Of a stretch of DNA of 14,073 bases, positions 1-7,596 are shown piece after piece. The DNA is from Robiginitomaculum sp. (lineage in GTDB: Bacteria > Pseudomonadota > Alphaproteobacteria > Caulobacterales > Maricaulaceae), in NCBI GenBank assembly GCA_021647375.1, contig JAKIUV010000069.1:1-14073 (forward strand). Reading direction: 5' to 3'. The number at the start of each line of letters is the position of its first letter. Positions within the stretch are counted from its first letter, which is position 1. The notes below the pieces were generated by a model that saw nothing but the letters and a program-made list of their open reading frames with translations, was not told the DNA's origin and did not search any database. A program made the translations under genes and the position numbers.

Positions 1-2443
1 GCAGTGAAGTTATAACATTTTGATTCTGTACAAAGTCTTCGACAACGGTGTCAGCAAACTTATCATCAGATACAATAGGCTTATCGGTGAAAATGAATTC
101 ATCCGGTTGCTCGGATTCAGTTGGCTTAGCGGTTTTGGTGATGTCGACAGATGCTACAGGTGGTGAGGCTGGTACTAAGCGGAATGAAAAATCCGCAGCA
201 TCTAAATCAGCGACATTGATACCGATTAATGTGATTGTGCCACTGCCCGTCTTGATAATGGCATCAGCGCCACTTTGAAAAATGCTTAATTGCGCAAAGC
301 TATAAAGCCCATCCGCAAATTCAATCCGGTCTATTCCAATCTGAAAGTCCGTAATTGTATCATGACCATTTTCGCTAATAATCAAAAACATATCAACCCC
401 AGCCCCGCCCGTCAGCATGTCATTTCCTACACCACCATTGAGGAAGTCTTGGCCAGCCCCGCCGTTCAGACTATCATCACCTGCACCGCCGTTGAATGTA
501 TCCGAACCGGCACCACCGTTGAATGTATCCGAACCGGCACCACCGTTCGCTTGGTCATTCCCGTCCCCCAAGAACAGTGCCCCAATTAACTGCCCGTTGG
601 CGCCATTATATTGGTCATTTCCACCGCCCATGAAAATATCACCGTTAATGAGATTGTCGTTCGTGATAATGTCGTAACCAAATTCCAGAAGAATTATGCC
701 TGTGATAGTCCCGGTATTGTTAATGTTCGTAAATTTGGTTGCTGATAAATCCTCATCTTGACGAGAAACAATGGCAAAATCCGCTTGAATTAAGCCTGAA
801 TTATTAATGGTAATTTGCTCGCTATTGCTACCGCCCACGCCGTTGTCCGCAAATGCAAATATGCCGATACTGCCAGCCGAGACAGAATTAGCCAAAATCG
901 ACCCGGAATTTGTTACCGAACTCGAAAAATCCCCTAAACCCAAACCAATTGCGCCCGCAAAACCATCAGCAATAAGAGTGCCTGAGTTATTAAAAGTGCC
1001 GCCGTTATTTAACTTGAACCCTTCGGCAGTTCCACCGGCCCACGCCCAGATTACACCGGAATTAAAGTGACTGCCAGAAGGGTTAATACTATCCGCACCT
1101 AATGCATTACCAAATGCGCTCACGGCAACTATACTCCCTAAATTTTCAAATAAGGTAGAAGGTCCAGTGAAATCAAAAAAACCAACCGCGTCATAGAGCG
1201 ATGATACCGCATACACTTCACCTTCATTGCGAAAGAGGTCACCATTACCCCCCACGACTGCATAGGCATGTGAACCAGAAGCAATGGGCGTATCAGGATG
1301 TTCTAAAAAGCCATAAGCATCCTCCACATGAATTCGCCCTCGGTTAATCAACGTAGCTTCGATACCATCAAGACTTACCAATGTTCCGAGAAAATCTCCA
1401 AACCCCGTATACACGACACTGTTGGCGTCATAAATCACATCTCCCGAAATGAATATAGGATTAGCCTCAGACGGAACCGTTGGCCGCGCACCTATATCTG
1501 GTAGTGGTGACCAGGGCACATAAGCAATCGGAAAAAATGGTGCGAGGGCGGATGGCAATGCCGAAACAAGCGATATAATATCATATTGTCCATATGTGGG
1601 ATCAATACTACCATTCGCCCAACCTGGGCTAGAAGTCACATCAATATAATAGGTGCCATTTGTCGGCACAATAAATGACAATTGATTGTAAAGGGTCAGC
1701 GGAGTAGAATCAAAAACATCGACCACATCACCATTAGAATCTCGTATCGTGAAAATCACCTCAAAATTGGTGTTTTGGTTGGGCGTGAAAACGGCAAATT
1801 CCATAACGTCGCCAGCTGTACCCGTAAAAGCAAACCAATCACGATCGCCCTCTACTTCGATGATCCCTGAAGAGATAACACCCAAATTTACAACACCAGC
1901 TGTGCTCACATCTCCTGAAAAATCATCATTCACACCTGAAAGGGTCAGATTGTAATCATGAGCAAAGTCTTCCGTCGCCACTAACTCAAGATAAAATGTT
2001 ACGCCCGCCCCAAGGTCAGGCAAGGTGATACCAGCAGAGCCATTAATCTCTGTAACGACATGCGTTGTTTGTATTGTAACACCACTAGAATTTACAGCGA
2101 CAAGGTTAAACACAACCCCTATGGCAGAATCAGATGTAAAGTCCAATGTTAGCTGATCAACACCAGCAGGGTTATCGATGAGAAACCAATCGACATCGCT
2201 GCCATTTTCAATATGCCCCGCAATACTCGCGCCGTTGACACTCAGTACGCCTGTGGTGCTGGTATCGCCTGCATAGTCATCCACGAAAAGTGGCTTGTCG
2301 CTTAAAAATGTATTGTTACCAAAGGTGATGTCTTCCCAAACAAATTGTTCAAAATGAGAAAACTCTATTTCAGGCTCAGCGTCGTAAAGCCACAAAGCAC
2401 CGAAGTCTACAAAATTCAAAAACCTCTGTTCTAATCTGAACAT
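1..2443 (-). CDS. RTX-type calcium-binding exoprotein, 3' end cut off by the window edge
   Basis: The minus-strand frame is open from an ATG at 2443 to the left edge: 814 codons with no stop, so the C-terminus is missing. An in-frame TGA lies just upstream and GGAG sits 7 bases before the ATG, which fixes the start. No N-terminal signal peptide is seen, as expected for type I (ABC) secretion with a C-terminal signal. Two related domains at about residues 52-170 and 173-295 carry VDWF and RDWF motifs, like bacterial pre-peptidase C-terminal domains. Residues about 365-585 hold some eight N-x-G-x-I style coils, suggesting a beta-solenoid. Residues about 605-690 are RTX nonapeptides (GGAGSDTFN, GGAGDDSLN, GGVGNDMLT). 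A stretch to about 765 resembles the serralysin C-terminal domain (DTITDFQIGIDRIEF). Residues 4-6 (LEQ) and following weakly recall the LEPR-XLL N-terminal motif. No catalytic motif is visible, so a surface, adhesin or matrix role is inferred. Confidence 0.85.
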   Translation of the reverse strand, partial: MFRLEQRFLNFVDFGALWLYDAEPEIEFSHFEQFVWEDITFGNNTFLSDKPLFVDDYAGDTSTTGVLSVNGASIAGHIENGSDVDWFLIDNPAGVDQLTLDFTSDSAIGVVFNLVAVNSSGVTIQTTHVVTEINGSAGITLPDLGAGVTFYLELVATEDFAHDYNLTLSGVNDDFSGDVSTAGVVNLGVISSGIIEVEGDRDWFAFTGTAGDVMEFAVFTPNQNTNFEVIFTIRDSNGDVVDVFDSTPLTLYNQLSFIVPTNGTYYIDVTSSPGWANGSIDPTYGQYDIISLVSALPSALAPFFPIAYVPWSPLPDIGARPTVPSEANPIFISGDVIYDANSVVYTGFGDFLGTLVSLDGIEATLINRGRIHVEDAYGFLEHPDTPIASGSHAYAVVGGNGDLFRNEGEVYAVSSLYDAVGFFDFTGPSTLFENLGSIVAVSAFGNALGADSINPSGSHFNSGVIWAWAGGTAEGFKLNNGGTFNNSGTLIADGFAGAIGLGLGDFSSSVTNSGSILANSVSAGSIGIFAFADNGVGGSNSEQITINNSGLIQADFAIVSRQDEDLSATKFTNINNTGTITGIILLEFGYDIITNDNLINGDIFMGGGNDQYNGANGQLIGALFLGDGNDQANGGAGSDTFNGGAGSDTFNGGAGDDSLNGGAGQDFLNGGVGNDMLTGGAGVDMFLIISENGHDTITDFQIGIDRIEFADGLYSFAQLSIFQSGADAIIKTGSGTITLIGINVADLDAADFSFRLVPASPPVASVDITKTAKPTESEQPDEFIFTDKPIVSDDKFADTVVEDFVQNQNVITSL
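491..544 (-). repeat. Perfect 27-bp tandem duplication encoding an RTX nonapeptide
   Basis: Two identical 27-base units, at 491-517 and 518-544, lie inside the RTX gene. Each encodes the same nine residues, GGAGSDTFN (residues 634-651). The neighbouring nonapeptides differ in DNA sequence, so this pair looks like a recent duplication of one calcium-binding unit. Confidence 0.9.
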
Positions 2444-2471
2444 CCCCAGTCTCCATCAACTTTCTCATAAA

Positions 2472-2500
2472 ACAATAGGATGTATCTACAAGTTCGACAA
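2472..2500 (-). promoter_or_regulatory. Candidate sigma70-type promoter for the RTX gene
   Basis: On the minus strand TTGTCG (2500-2495) and TATTGT (2477-2472) are separated by 17 bases. Each matches 4 of 6 consensus bases. Transcription would begin near 2465, about 20 bases before the ATG at 2443, leaving room for the GGAG ribosome-binding site at 2454-2451. It lies in the 88-bp gap after the beta-hydroxylase gene, the largest gap between genes on this strand apart from the one holding the inverted-repeat element. No clear terminator hairpin was seen in the gap, so read-through from upstream is also possible. Confidence 0.35.
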
Positions 2501-2531
2501 GGCTTTCTGGAAGATCTGAGCCTAGACGACC

Positions 2532-3383
2532 CTAATCCCCCAAGCTTTCCATATTGGCATCGGCGCGTTTTATTGCGGCTTCCATGCGGGTTTCGGCGTC
2601 GGCTAGGTTCTTTTTTGGGTCTTGGTAATAGGCAGTCATTTTCATGATGCGCATCATAAGGCCATTCCAGAACTTGCCCCAGAACTTCATGGGACGATCC
2701 CAATCGAACAGCAAAATAACGCGCTCTTCATCAGTATCATTCCAAACTTCATGGTCATAGGTATCATCCAAGACAAACAAGCTACCCTCTTGCCATGGGT
2801 TGATAACGTCACCGACACGAATGCGACACTTCTTATAATCTTTCGGAATAATCAAGCCAAGATGCCCACGCACAATACCCTTGGTCACGCCTTTATGTGC
2901 CGGGATATGATAGCCGGGTGCGAGGATAGAAAACCAAGAGGTTTGCAGATTGGGAATGGTCTCCAACAGCTTGGTTGTGAAGGGGGCAAGTTGTGCATTT
3001 TTCTCCAGCCGCGTGCCAAAACCGTGCAGCACAAATGTCTTCCACTGGTTTTTCTTGGCGATACGGTATTGATCGGGGGAGACATCCTCAAAGCCCGGAA
3101 TATCGTCGCGGTATTTGAGGACTTCGCGAGCTTCATCGCGAATTTTCTCCCAATTTTCGGCGAATTGCGGAAGGAAGTCGAAATGCTCAATACCGATGAA
3201 CGGTGTTGTCGGTACGAGGGATTGCTTGGCTTGGATACGCGAAATAGTTTGCAGGGCTTTCTTGCCGAATTTCTTAACGAAGCGTCTGCGCGGATTGGAG
3301 ATAGATTTCGGGCGCTCAGGTGCCAAAATCTCTTGGGTCTGCTTGTCGTCAATCTTTATGTCGTCTACATTTGCCATAATCAC
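2532..3383 (-). CDS. Aspartyl/asparaginyl beta-hydroxylase family dioxygenase (LpxO/OlsC-like)
   Basis: A 283-residue protein of the Fe(II)/2-oxoglutarate-dependent Asp/Asn beta-hydroxylase family (PF05118). The core is clear: PAHKG with H163, RGHLGLIIP at 172-180, and the LDDTYDHEVWND stretch with H211, followed by R221. H163 and H211 match the two iron-binding histidines of human AspH, and R221 the 2-oxoglutarate-binding arginine. Bacterial members such as LpxO (lipid A) and OlsC (ornithine lipid) hydroxylate fatty acyl chains rather than proteins. With cfa directly upstream and other lipid genes around it, an acyl-chain substrate is my inference; the exact lipid is unknown. The start is GTG at 3383, overlapping the cfa stop by 4 bases. 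ATG two codons later (3377), with AGAAG five bases before it, is equally plausible. The basic N-terminus (PRRRFVKKFGKK) suggests membrane-surface association. Confidence 0.85.
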   Translation of the reverse strand: MIMANVDDIKIDDKQTQEILAPERPKSISNPRRRFVKKFGKKALQTISRIQAKQSLVPTTPFIGIEHFDFLPQFAENWEKIRDEAREVLKYRDDIPGFEDVSPDQYRIAKKNQWKTFVLHGFGTRLEKNAQLAPFTTKLLETIPNLQTSWFSILAPGYHIPAHKGVTKGIVRGHLGLIIPKDYKKCRIRVGDVINPWQEGSLFVLDDTYDHEVWNDTDEERVILLFDWDRPMKFWGKFWNGLMMRIMKMTAYYQDPKKNLADAETRMEAAIKRADANMESLGD

Positions 3384-4615
3384 TTCTTGTTTTTCCGCCG
3401 TAACTTCGCTTCATTCTTGCCCATATAATCTCGCGTGAACGGTAATGCATGTCTGCTCTTGGTCAATTGCATTTGAAAATTCATGTTTTTGCCATGACGG
3501 AACGAAAGCTCGCTGATAATTAAATAGAACTCCCACATACGACAAAACCTCTCGTCCATCATAGAGGACACTTTGACGCGGTTGGCTTGGAAGCGCTTTT
3601 CCCACGCCAGGCAGGTCTCTGCGTAATGCAGGCGCAGGATTTCAATATCGGTTATCCACAGACCGGATTGTTCGACCACTGCTATGGTCTCGGACAGCGC
3701 CGGAGAATAGCCGCCGGGGAAAATATACTTGCGGATCCAGCGCGCCGTCGATCCGGGGCCGCCGCGCCGACCAATGGAATGCAAAAGCATGACCCCGTCG
3801 TCCGTTAATAAATCAGATACTTTGTCGAAAAACTCTTTGAAATGGGGCACCCCGACCGCCTCAAACATACCGACCGAGACAATCCGCTCAAACCGTTCTT
3901 CAACATCCCTGTAATCCTGGTAGCGAATATCGATTTTATCCTCTAGCCCCAATTCTTTTACCCGCTCAACCGCCAATTCATATTGCTGTCTGGATAGGGT
4001 GACGCCGATGACATGGACATCAAAATTTTGTGCCAGATAAATTGCCATACCGCCCCAACCACAACCAATATCAAGAATTTTATCCCCAGGTTGAATGTTC
4101 ATTTTAGCCGCAATATGCCGTTTTTTAGCCGTCTGTGCTTCGGTAAGAGGCATGCCTGGGCGCTCATAATAAGCGCATGTATATGTCATGTCATCCGTAA
4201 GGAAAAGCTGGTAAAAATCATTAGAAAGGTCGTAATGATGCGCCATATTAGCTTTGGAGCTGGTTTTCGAATTCACCTGATGAAAGCGTTTCGCCCGTTT
4301 ATAAAACTTGCGAATAGACTTTTGCAAAGGATGCCCACGTAAGTTACTGGAGTTGATAGCAAATAAGGTTAGAAAATCGCGGATTGTCCCCTCTTCGACG
4401 GTCAATGTCCCGTCCATATAAGCTTCACCAGCACGAAGCTCAGGGTTTAAAAACAGATCCCGGTAAAGCTTTTTATCGTGCAGTTTAATTGTGACCGATG
4501 GATCCCCCACCGCGACTGTTTCAGGGCCAAATTTATGGGTGTTTCCGTCCACATCTATAACGGTCAATGCGCCCGTCTGGACGAACCGTTTCATCATTGT
4601 GCTCAATAGACGCAT
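3380..4615 (-). CDS. cfa: Cyclopropane-fatty-acyl-phospholipid synthase
   Basis: A 411-residue SAM-dependent enzyme that adds a methylene bridge across cis double bonds of membrane-lipid acyl chains. Residues 1-115 form the family's N-terminal lipid-binding part. The signature HHYDLSNDFYQLFL lies at 126-139, with the MTYTCAYY segment (C147) after it. The SAM-binding loop is LDIGCGWGG at 181-189, and MFEAVG at 250-255 carries the conserved glutamate. Length matches typical Cfa (about 380-420). The start at 4615 follows AAGGAA about 11 bases upstream and lies 6 bases after the HAD gene stop; the 3' end overlaps the beta-hydroxylase start. Cytoplasmic-face membrane action is expected. Cfa paralogs with altered substrates exist, so a specialised lipid of this locus may be the substrate. 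The family call is secure; the substrate is not. Confidence 0.93.
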   Translation of the reverse strand: MRLLSTMMKRFVQTGALTVIDVDGNTHKFGPETVAVGDPSVTIKLHDKKLYRDLFLNPELRAGEAYMDGTLTVEEGTIRDFLTLFAINSSNLRGHPLQKSIRKFYKRAKRFHQVNSKTSSKANMAHHYDLSNDFYQLFLTDDMTYTCAYYERPGMPLTEAQTAKKRHIAAKMNIQPGDKILDIGCGWGGMAIYLAQNFDVHVIGVTLSRQQYELAVERVKELGLEDKIDIRYQDYRDVEERFERIVSVGMFEAVGVPHFKEFFDKVSDLLTDDGVMLLHSIGRRGGPGSTARWIRKYIFPGGYSPALSETIAVVEQSGLWITDIEILRLHYAETCLAWEKRFQANRVKVSSMMDERFCRMWEFYLIISELSFRHGKNMNFQMQLTKSRHALPFTRDYMGKNEAKLRRKNKK

Positions 4616-4621
4616 ATACTT

Positions 4622-5305
4622 TTATTCCTTATCCCAATCTTGGATTTCAAAACCGTATTGTTCCGCCACCGCAGCGAGGCGCGGGCTTGGGTTTACGGCT
4701 ATACCTACATCAGCCCAGCGCATAATATCAAGGTCAGAACGACTATCTGAGTACATTGTGATATGGGTTTGCGCACGGTCAAAGCCTGGGTCTTGCTCAA
4801 GATATTCCCGCACCATAGTCAACTTGCCCACCCCGTAGCAATTCATACCGCCTAATTTGCGCGATAATTTACCCTTATTATCATAGGCCATCTTGGTGCA
4901 AACTCGCTCGGCAATACCTAGCCTATCCGCAATCGGGTCAACAATAAGATCAACGGCGGCGCTTGCTATGATGATGCGGTCACCTGCGACGCGGTGTTTC
5001 TCCAGCATGTCATTTGCGCGGATCCGCAACCCTACGGCCACTTCATTATCGGAAAAATCGGCGGCGAGTTTCTCTAGTTCCGCCCGTGAACGACCAGACA
5101 AAGTCCAGCGCATCATGTTTTCTTTGACATGCTCGCGGGGGCCAAATTTTAGCATATATAGTATTTGCGAGAAAACCGTAGAGATAAAAAACGGTATCCA
5201 TTTCAACGGCTTCCCCCTAAGCGTTCCAGTGACGAACCGCCCCCACGTACCTTTTTTGGTCAAGGTTTCGTCGAGGTCAAATATGGCTATGTGTCTCTTA
5301 GTCAT
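4622..5305 (-). CDS. HAD-superfamily IB phosphatase (phosphoserine phosphatase-like)
   Basis: A 227-residue HAD hydrolase of subfamily IB. Motif I is FDLDETLT with nucleophile D10 and acid/base D12. Motif II serine lies in IIASAA (S115), the motif III lysine is probably K161, and motif IV is YSDSRSDLD (185-193). A helical cap segment between motifs I and II includes a hydrophobic stretch (WIPFFISTVFSQILYML, about 36-52) that may touch the membrane. I chose the ATG at 5305 because it overlaps the flippase stop as ATGA and has AGGA 7 bases upstream. An in-frame start ten codons earlier (5335) would extend further into the flippase gene and adds no conserved sequence. Its position between a flippase and cfa suggests dephosphorylation of a lipid or head-group intermediate. 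Substrate cannot be read from sequence. Confidence 0.85.
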   Translation of the reverse strand: MTKRHIAIFDLDETLTKKGTWGRFVTGTLRGKPLKWIPFFISTVFSQILYMLKFGPREHVKENMMRWTLSGRSRAELEKLAADFSDNEVAVGLRIRANDMLEKHRVAGDRIIIASAAVDLIVDPIADRLGIAERVCTKMAYDNKGKLSRKLGGMNCYGVGKLTMVREYLEQDPGFDRAQTHITMYSDSRSDLDIMRWADVGIAVNPSPRLAAVAEQYGFEIQDWDKE

Positions 5306-6654
5306 GCTTTCCTCAAAGTCTTTTTCACCAGCCATGCCGCTAAAATCACCGCCAATAGATTGCCGCCAATGGCTGCCCAGCCCGGCCCGGTTTTACCTAA
5401 CCATGCGCTTAGAGCAAATATCAGCACCACATACAAGACCAAGCCAGCGAGCCGCGCATATATGGCACGCCCCGGTTTGCCAGCGGCAAAGAACACGGGA
5501 TAAAGCGGAGCCGCCACCCCCATTAAGGCCGCCGCCAATACCAATAAAATAGACAAGATAACCGCGTCATTATACTCGACTCCGAACACGATAGGAATAA
5601 CACTAGGGCCGATGAGTGCCACCACCGCAGACAAGACCAATCCGCCGCCCAGCATAATCGCGCCCGCTTTAATGACAATGCGCCAAATATGGGCACTTTG
5701 CCCGCGAGCCATCATGCGGGCATATTCAGGATATATCACCCGGTCGAGCAATAACACGCCTTCGGAGAGCAGGCGCGCAATTTCTTCGGCGACCTTATAG
5801 GCGCCGACAAATGCCGGCCCAAATATGGGCATTACGAGTAAGAGCGGTAAATGGGTTGTACCTGTGGCCAGCGAAGCATCAATATTAGCTTTCCAGACAA
5901 ATGGCCACATGCCTTTGCGTTGGGTTCTTAGCTTAGGCCACTCGCTAAATACGGTTTTCATTAAATTGCGTGACTTAAGCTCCATTATGGCCAGTAACGG
6001 CAAGGACAAATAGCCCAAAACCGAGCCAACAAACCACGCCGCTAAAAACCCATATAACCCCGCCCCGTTCATTACCGCTATAATAACGCCAATAAGCCGG
6101 AACACGGGCATTACCAAGACCTGTAAGGCCAAAGGTTTAAATTTGTCAAACAGCCGAAACACACCAGTAGATGCGCCGCCTTGATGTACGAGGATAACCA
6201 AGCAATATATCATGCCAAGCTGGGTCAATTGGCTAACATCAACCAGCCCGTTTTTCTCTTGAAACGAAGGAAGGTGCGGCAGGATAAAATCCAAAAAAAT
6301 CAAACCAATAATGGCCAAAATAAATGCGACCATAGCCCCGACAAAATCCAGCGCTATGCAAAATCTGAGCAAGCGCCCAAGCGCATTGGTATCGCCTTGC
6401 TCTACATCATGGGTGCCGAAACGGATAACTGCTTGCCAAGATTGGAAAGTCGCCACTTCCGCAAAAAATAACATATAAGCGTGCAGGAATAAAATGATTC
6501 CAACCGAAGCAATCGGCAGGTTTTGGGTCAACAAGACGAGCGAGCCAAGACCGATTATTGCGGCCAAAGCTTTCGCCCCTACCATCCATCCAGTGTTGGC
6601 GGCGACCCTGCGTCCGACCGTACCTTTTTCTTTAATGCTTAAATCTTCATTCAC
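5302..6654 (-). CDS. MOP-superfamily lipid/oligosaccharide flippase (Wzx-like)
   Basis: A 450-residue polytopic membrane protein with about 12-14 hydrophobic segments, for example near residues 25-45, 48-68, 98-125 and along the C-terminal third (VVLIFALSAWL and the following stretch near the end). The opening RRVAANTGWMVGAKALAAI resembles the start of polysaccharide-synthesis flippases. Length is normal for Wzx/MurJ-type transporters. It starts at GTG 6654, sharing one base with the TAG stop of the NTP transferase (TAGTG), and its stop overlaps the phosphatase start. This points to translational coupling and shared function. It would move a lipid-linked intermediate from the cytoplasmic to the periplasmic leaflet of the inner membrane. 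Whether the cargo is a glycan-lipid or a phosphorylated sphingolipid cannot be told; no glycosyltransferase is nearby, which favours a simple lipid. Confidence 0.8.
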   Translation of the reverse strand: MNEDLSIKEKGTVGRRVAANTGWMVGAKALAAIIGLGSLVLLTQNLPIASVGIILFLHAYMLFFAEVATFQSWQAVIRFGTHDVEQGDTNALGRLLRFCIALDFVGAMVAFILAIIGLIFLDFILPHLPSFQEKNGLVDVSQLTQLGMIYCLVILVHQGGASTGVFRLFDKFKPLALQVLVMPVFRLIGVIIAVMNGAGLYGFLAAWFVGSVLGYLSLPLLAIMELKSRNLMKTVFSEWPKLRTQRKGMWPFVWKANIDASLATGTTHLPLLLVMPIFGPAFVGAYKVAEEIARLLSEGVLLLDRVIYPEYARMMARGQSAHIWRIVIKAGAIMLGGGLVLSAVVALIGPSVIPIVFGVEYNDAVILSILLVLAAALMGVAAPLYPVFFAAGKPGRAIYARLAGLVLYVVLIFALSAWLGKTGPGWAAIGGNLLAVILAAWLVKKTLRKA

Positions 6655-7439
6655 TAGGTTCTGCCCATATTACGCTTGCGTAAAATCTCCGTAACCAGCG
6701 CAAGATCAGATGGTTTATCCACGTCTATCGCCGCCTCTGCGAACGGCAATATGATAGGTTTAGCATTTATATTCAATGATTTAGACGCATGTTCGAAAGC
6801 GATTTCTAGCGTTAATCCGCCCGTGATATATTTTAGTAACATGCCAATACCAAGCCTACGTGCCAGCTTAATTGGCTTCTTGCGATCATGTTGTGCGGCG
6901 CGCCAAAACTTGATGGCTTCGAGGCCTTTTCCGTTGGCGATGTAGAATAAATTACAGCCCGAAACATGTTGATCTTTGAATTTCAAATAAGTACGCTTCA
7001 CATCTGGATAGGCTGGCTGGATAACATCTTTAACCGCCAAACCAAGTGTAAAGTCCGCGCCCGAAGTTTTGCTTTCGCGCAAGAAATGCTCGACAATATC
7101 CGATGTCAAAAGCGGATGGTCACAGGTTGTCACCATGAACGGATAAGGTAATCCGGCCTGCGCCGCCACAACCACACTACTGGCTGGCCCGCCCTCGGAC
7201 GGGGATTGATTGAGGTCTTTATCAATTAAATTTTTATCGAGACCACTGACCCAATAAGGTTTGGCTAAGCCGCCGCTAGCATCCAAAGCCGCCAACACAT
7301 AATCGGTCATAGGTATATCTAATATGGGTAATAATGCCTTCCATTCCGCGCCCGTATCCACCAACAAAGGATCAACCACCCCAGCCCGCTGGCCAGCTAG
7401 TATAAGGACATTTATGCCTTTACCGTCACACCCCCTCAC
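6654..7439 (-). CDS. MobA-like NTP transferase (candidate CpgA-type head-group enzyme)
   Basis: A 261-residue nucleotidyltransferase with the GT-A-like NTP_transf fold. Seen: the nucleotide-binding loop NVLILAGQRAG (10-20), a conserved lysine in EWKALLPI (K34), GGPASS (83-88), the metal-binding TTCDHPLL (104-111, D107) and a late IDVDKPSD (238-245). Family members couple an NTP to a phosphorylated sugar, polyol or similar. In Caulobacter an NTP transferase-domain protein is part of the ceramide phosphoglycerate set, to which this gene is a reasonable counterpart; that assignment is from memory of the literature plus context. The only usable start is GTG at 7439, preceded by GAGAGGAA. The start codon and first codons lie inside the inverted-repeat element at 7432-7565, so the natural N-terminus may have been replaced. 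The gene overlaps the flippase by one base. Confidence 0.75.
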   Translation of the reverse strand: MRGCDGKGINVLILAGQRAGVVDPLLVDTGAEWKALLPILDIPMTDYVLAALDASGGLAKPYWVSGLDKNLIDKDLNQSPSEGGPASSVVVAAQAGLPYPFMVTTCDHPLLTSDIVEHFLRESKTSGADFTLGLAVKDVIQPAYPDVKRTYLKFKDQHVSGCNLFYIANGKGLEAIKFWRAAQHDRKKPIKLARRLGIGMLLKYITGGLTLEIAFEHASKSLNINAKPIILPFAEAAIDVDKPSDLALVTEILRKRNMGRT

Positions 7440-7565
7440 CTTGTTCCTCTCCCCATGGGAGAGGAGACGGTGCCTTGTAATTTTTTGCTGCTACTTATGA
7501 ACGGTGATAGTTTGGCAAACTTAGCCTCTCCCATGGGGAGAGGCGCGCGACAGCGTGGTGAGGGG
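7432..7565. repeat. 134-bp palindromic (REP/MITE-like) element with nested inverted repeats
   Basis: The ends are a 9-base inverted repeat: CCCCTCACC at 7432-7440 and GGTGAGGGG at 7557-7565. Inside is a 19-base perfect inverted repeat at 7446-7464 and 7525-7543. Each 19-mer is itself a hairpin (8-bp stem CCTCTCCC/GGGAGAGG, 3-base loop). The roughly 60-base centre is A/T-rich and shows no ORF. The form matches short non-coding palindromic intergenic elements with CCCCTCACC-type ends that occur in many copies in various proteobacterial genomes. No transposase is encoded. It lies 31 bases past the acyltransferase stop and overlaps the start of the NTP transferase. Confidence 0.8.
7446..7464 (-). 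promoter_or_regulatory. Hairpin covering the ribosome-binding site of the NTP transferase
   Basis: In the leftward transcript, CCTCTCCC (7464-7457) pairs with GGGAGAGG (7453-7446) around a 3-base ATG loop. The 3' strand of the stem contains the GAGAGG that serves as Shine-Dalgarno for the GTG at 7439. Folding would hide it, and could also pair with the second 19-mer at 7525-7543. A translational brake or RNA-processing site is an inference from structure only. Confidence 0.5.
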
Positions 7566-7596
7566 ATATAATCTCCAGATAATTTCATTATTCCTA

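Noticed and set aside
417..640. Short spaced repeats considered as a CRISPR array
   Set aside because: Units are adjacent 27-base blocks without unique spacers and translate as RTX nonapeptides on the minus strand.
48..1955. Several plus-strand open frames across the left end
   Set aside because: They are antisense to the continuous 814-codon RTX frame; the proline-rich or repetitive ones simply mirror its Gly-Gly-Ala repeats.
2622..3428. 268-codon plus-strand open frame opposite the beta-hydroxylase
   Set aside because: It lies wholly antisense to a gene with clear catalytic motifs and has no family-like motif of its own; it is a coding-strand shadow.
5306..5335. Longer phosphatase start at 5335
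   Set aside because: The ten added residues precede the conserved start of HAD-IB proteins and lie inside the flippase gene, while ATG 5305 has a good AGGA site and a classical ATGA overlap.
7440..7596. Inverted repeat considered as a rho-independent terminator after the acyltransferase
   Set aside because: In the leftward transcript neither hairpin is followed by a run of U, and the structure is a symmetrical repeat element; partial attenuation cannot be excluded.
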